Made by a program: the position numbers and the translations under genes. Positions 57,170 to 64,000 of a stretch of DNA of 64,000 nt are shown piece after piece. Source of the DNA: Kryptolebias marmoratus (Eukaryota; Chordata; Actinopteri; Cyprinodontiformes; Rivulidae); NCBI RefSeq assembly GCF_001649575.2, contig NC_051453.1, forward strand, positions 14,356,562 through 14,420,561, given 5' to 3'. Within the stretch, counting starts at the first letter, position 1; each line of letters opens with the position of its first letter. The notes under the pieces were generated by a model. It was not told the origin of the DNA and made no database searches. It worked only from the letters and a program-made list of their open reading frames with translations.

Positions 57170-57835
57170 AAAGTAATCATTAGATATTCATCTACAATGG
57201 ATTAACTTATTGAGCCAACCCAATAGAAGATAGCTGCCACAGCCAACCCACTTTAAAAACACAAAACAAGCTATGACTCAGTCAACTTTACAGATATTGA
57301 CCTAAAATGTGGTGTGGTGGTAACTGAGACTGTTTCACAGCACATACTCCGTCAGGTTAGATGGTGATTGGATGGTTTGGACTCAAATGCAAGCTGACAC
57401 AGGGAGCTCTAAAGAAAAACTAATTTATTTCAAATAAAACAAAATAAAAGGTTGACGTGGCAGCAACAAAACTAAAAAACAAAACTTACATCCTCACTTG
57501 CAGGGAAAACGATGGGCGAGACATGAGGAAAACTAGACAGAGCATGAGAGCAACAACGAGCCAGTGACTGATGGATGGAGATGAACAGGTTTTAAAAGCT
57601 GGGGGTAACGAGGAAGTGGAAACAGGTGACAGATTACTAACACGGAACAGGTGTGAGAGGAAGAGGCTGACTGACAAATCCTTTGAGTGTGAGGTCTGAT
57701 ATTGTTTCAAGGTTTGAATAAAACTAGTATAACTCTGTCATTTCTCAACATAAGATGATCTTTGTCTGAAACTTTGGGATGAAAGGTGGCAGGCGATAGG
57801 CATTTAGTTCAAGGAATGCCAGGCCTTTACTTTTT
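57170..57835 (-). repeat. Family A repeat, copy 9, reverse, split by an insertion
   Basis: The left flank (57170-57349) carries CCAACCCAATAGAAGATAGC and CTATGACTCAGTCAAC. The right flank (from 57677) resumes with TTGTTTCAAGGTTTG, CATAAGATGATCTTTG and TTCAAGGAATGCC. Confidence 0.6.
57350..57676. mobile_element. Older TG...CA-type element inside family A copy 9
   Basis: It shares AAACTAATTTATT, a GTTGACGTGGC block, CAGGTTTTAAAAGCTGGGGG and GAGGAAGTGGAAACAGGTGA with the 51-kb element. Its start CGTCAGG is the decayed TGTCAGG and its end is near CTGACA. The target duplication is not clear. Confidence 0.45.
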
Positions 57836-58542
57836 TGTCATCACAGCCCTCCCAGCACTTTGTTTGCTTTAAAATTGTGATCACTATCAAGCAGGGGTAC
57901 ATCTACTTCAGCTAAATCTATTATTGGCTTGCAGTATGTGTCAGAGATTTATTGCGATCCTTTATGATACTTCACATGTTGGTATGGCAGTGATGACACA
58001 GAATTGATATATTGTGCTGCCCCAATATAGTGTTTCAGGTTGACAGAAATGTCACATTCTTGGTGTGTTAAATTTATGTGTTAAGAATATAACCCCATCT
58101 TCCTGAATTTAATACTCCTATCTAGTTAGCCATGTAGTTTAAGCAATGAATCATTTGATCCTGGAATTGAATGTCCAGTTTTTTTTATTGAAGTTCTTTC
58201 TGTCCAGACACTGACAATGCCTGCCTGAACTGGTCCAGCCTATAGGTTAGATATATTTATAGCCAAAGTGGCGGCGAGGGTAAGGACACTTTCATCCCAT
58301 CAATGTGTGGTCAGCCTGATGATGTGTGAATGCTTCCTCCAATAAGGAAATATGTCAACATGTCAGTCAGCGAGCACAAACTCTGACTCATGAGATGAGG
58401 TCATCTGTCCCACCTTTCACCCAGTTTTCAGCCCTCCTCTCCTATTCACCCTTCTGCCCGCTGAGAAACAGCCTGACTCAAAAAATGGATCTTTCGAGGC
58501 ACAAATTTCAAGAGATGTTACACTATATGTTTAGAGTGGCTT

Positions 58543-59023
58543 TTTATTATTAAAGATTGACAAGAAAACAACAGAGTATTTGATATCCACTTATCTTGTT
58601 TGTCACTTTTCTTTTGATGCAATTTTATCCACCACTGAATCTAAACAGCGAGCAATCAATTCTTTAAAAACCGGCTTAAAAATGAAAAAGAACCTTAAAC
58701 GTCTAAAATTACAGGTTTGAATCGAAACATTTGTGAACAAAACATCTCAGTTTGCTCAGTTTTAGACCAATCGAAACACTAATTTACAATGAAACATTAT
58801 CAAAGAAGGAAGTTCTTGATTATGAGTAATTTCTGCATGAGATTAAAATCCATTTTCTAATAAAAAAACTGTAAGAAAAATAAGAAAAAGACATACCGAC
58901 TGAATATCTAATAAAAGCAAAACAGGAATGATCAAAATCTAATTTCCCTGTCTGTGTAAACACCAGTTCCTGACAGTACATTCAGTATGACAAATTTATG
59001 TTGGACTAACATTTTCATTTCTA
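58543..59023 (-). other. creb3l3: creb3l3 3' UTR
   Basis: A canonical minus-strand AATAAA at 58543-58548 lies about 480 nt after the stop codon (59024-59026). Confidence 0.6.

Positions 59024-64000
<4,977 letters not shown>

Overview
This window looks like vertebrate nuclear DNA, most probably a teleost fish. It is AT-rich, its genes are split by introns with GT-AG borders, and its intergenic DNA holds fish-type retroposons (tRNA-derived SINEs, L2/CR1-like LINE remnants, a hAT-type MITE). No bacterial-style operons, phage genes or CRISPR arrays were seen. Four protein genes can be read with confidence and all lie on the minus strand: hmg20b (CDS 2910-5650), eef2 (CDS 7718-14350), an intronless relaxin-family peptide receptor of the RXFP3 group (CDS 46298-47491) and the 3' part of creb3l3 (59024 to beyond the right edge).

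Layout. 1-700 has a promoter-like stretch (CRE, YY1-like site) and possible exons of an unidentified gene. 2300-6110 is hmg20b, rebuilt here as 8 coding exons plus a 5' non-coding exon, with CCAAT boxes upstream. 7540-14470 is eef2: 13 coding exons giving 858 codons, a box C/D snoRNA of the SNORD37 type in intron 7, and a TATA/CRE/5'TOP promoter. 14.7-46 kb is a gene-poor stretch of about 31 kb with scattered repeats and one possible orphan C-terminal exon at 14795-14910. 46.3-47.7 kb is the receptor with its own TATA-like promoter. 47.8-58.5 kb is repeat-rich. 58.5-64 kb is creb3l3.

The genes have separate cellular roles: chromatin repression (HMG20B/BRAF35), translation elongation (eEF2), peptide-hormone sensing (RXFP3-like) and an ER membrane-bound bZIP factor (CREB3L3). 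What joins them is position. The human counterparts HMG20B, EEF2 and CREB3L3 all map to 19p13.3, so this is an ancient linkage block. The receptor has no human counterpart in that block.

The most unusual architecture is in the repeats. One unnamed family occurs about nine times in both orientations, and at least three copies are split by younger insertions. One of these is a 412-bp TG...CA element with a perfect 5-bp target duplication; another is a DNA-transposon-like insertion that itself holds a LINE fragment. I did not find a convincing undescribed multi-gene system here.
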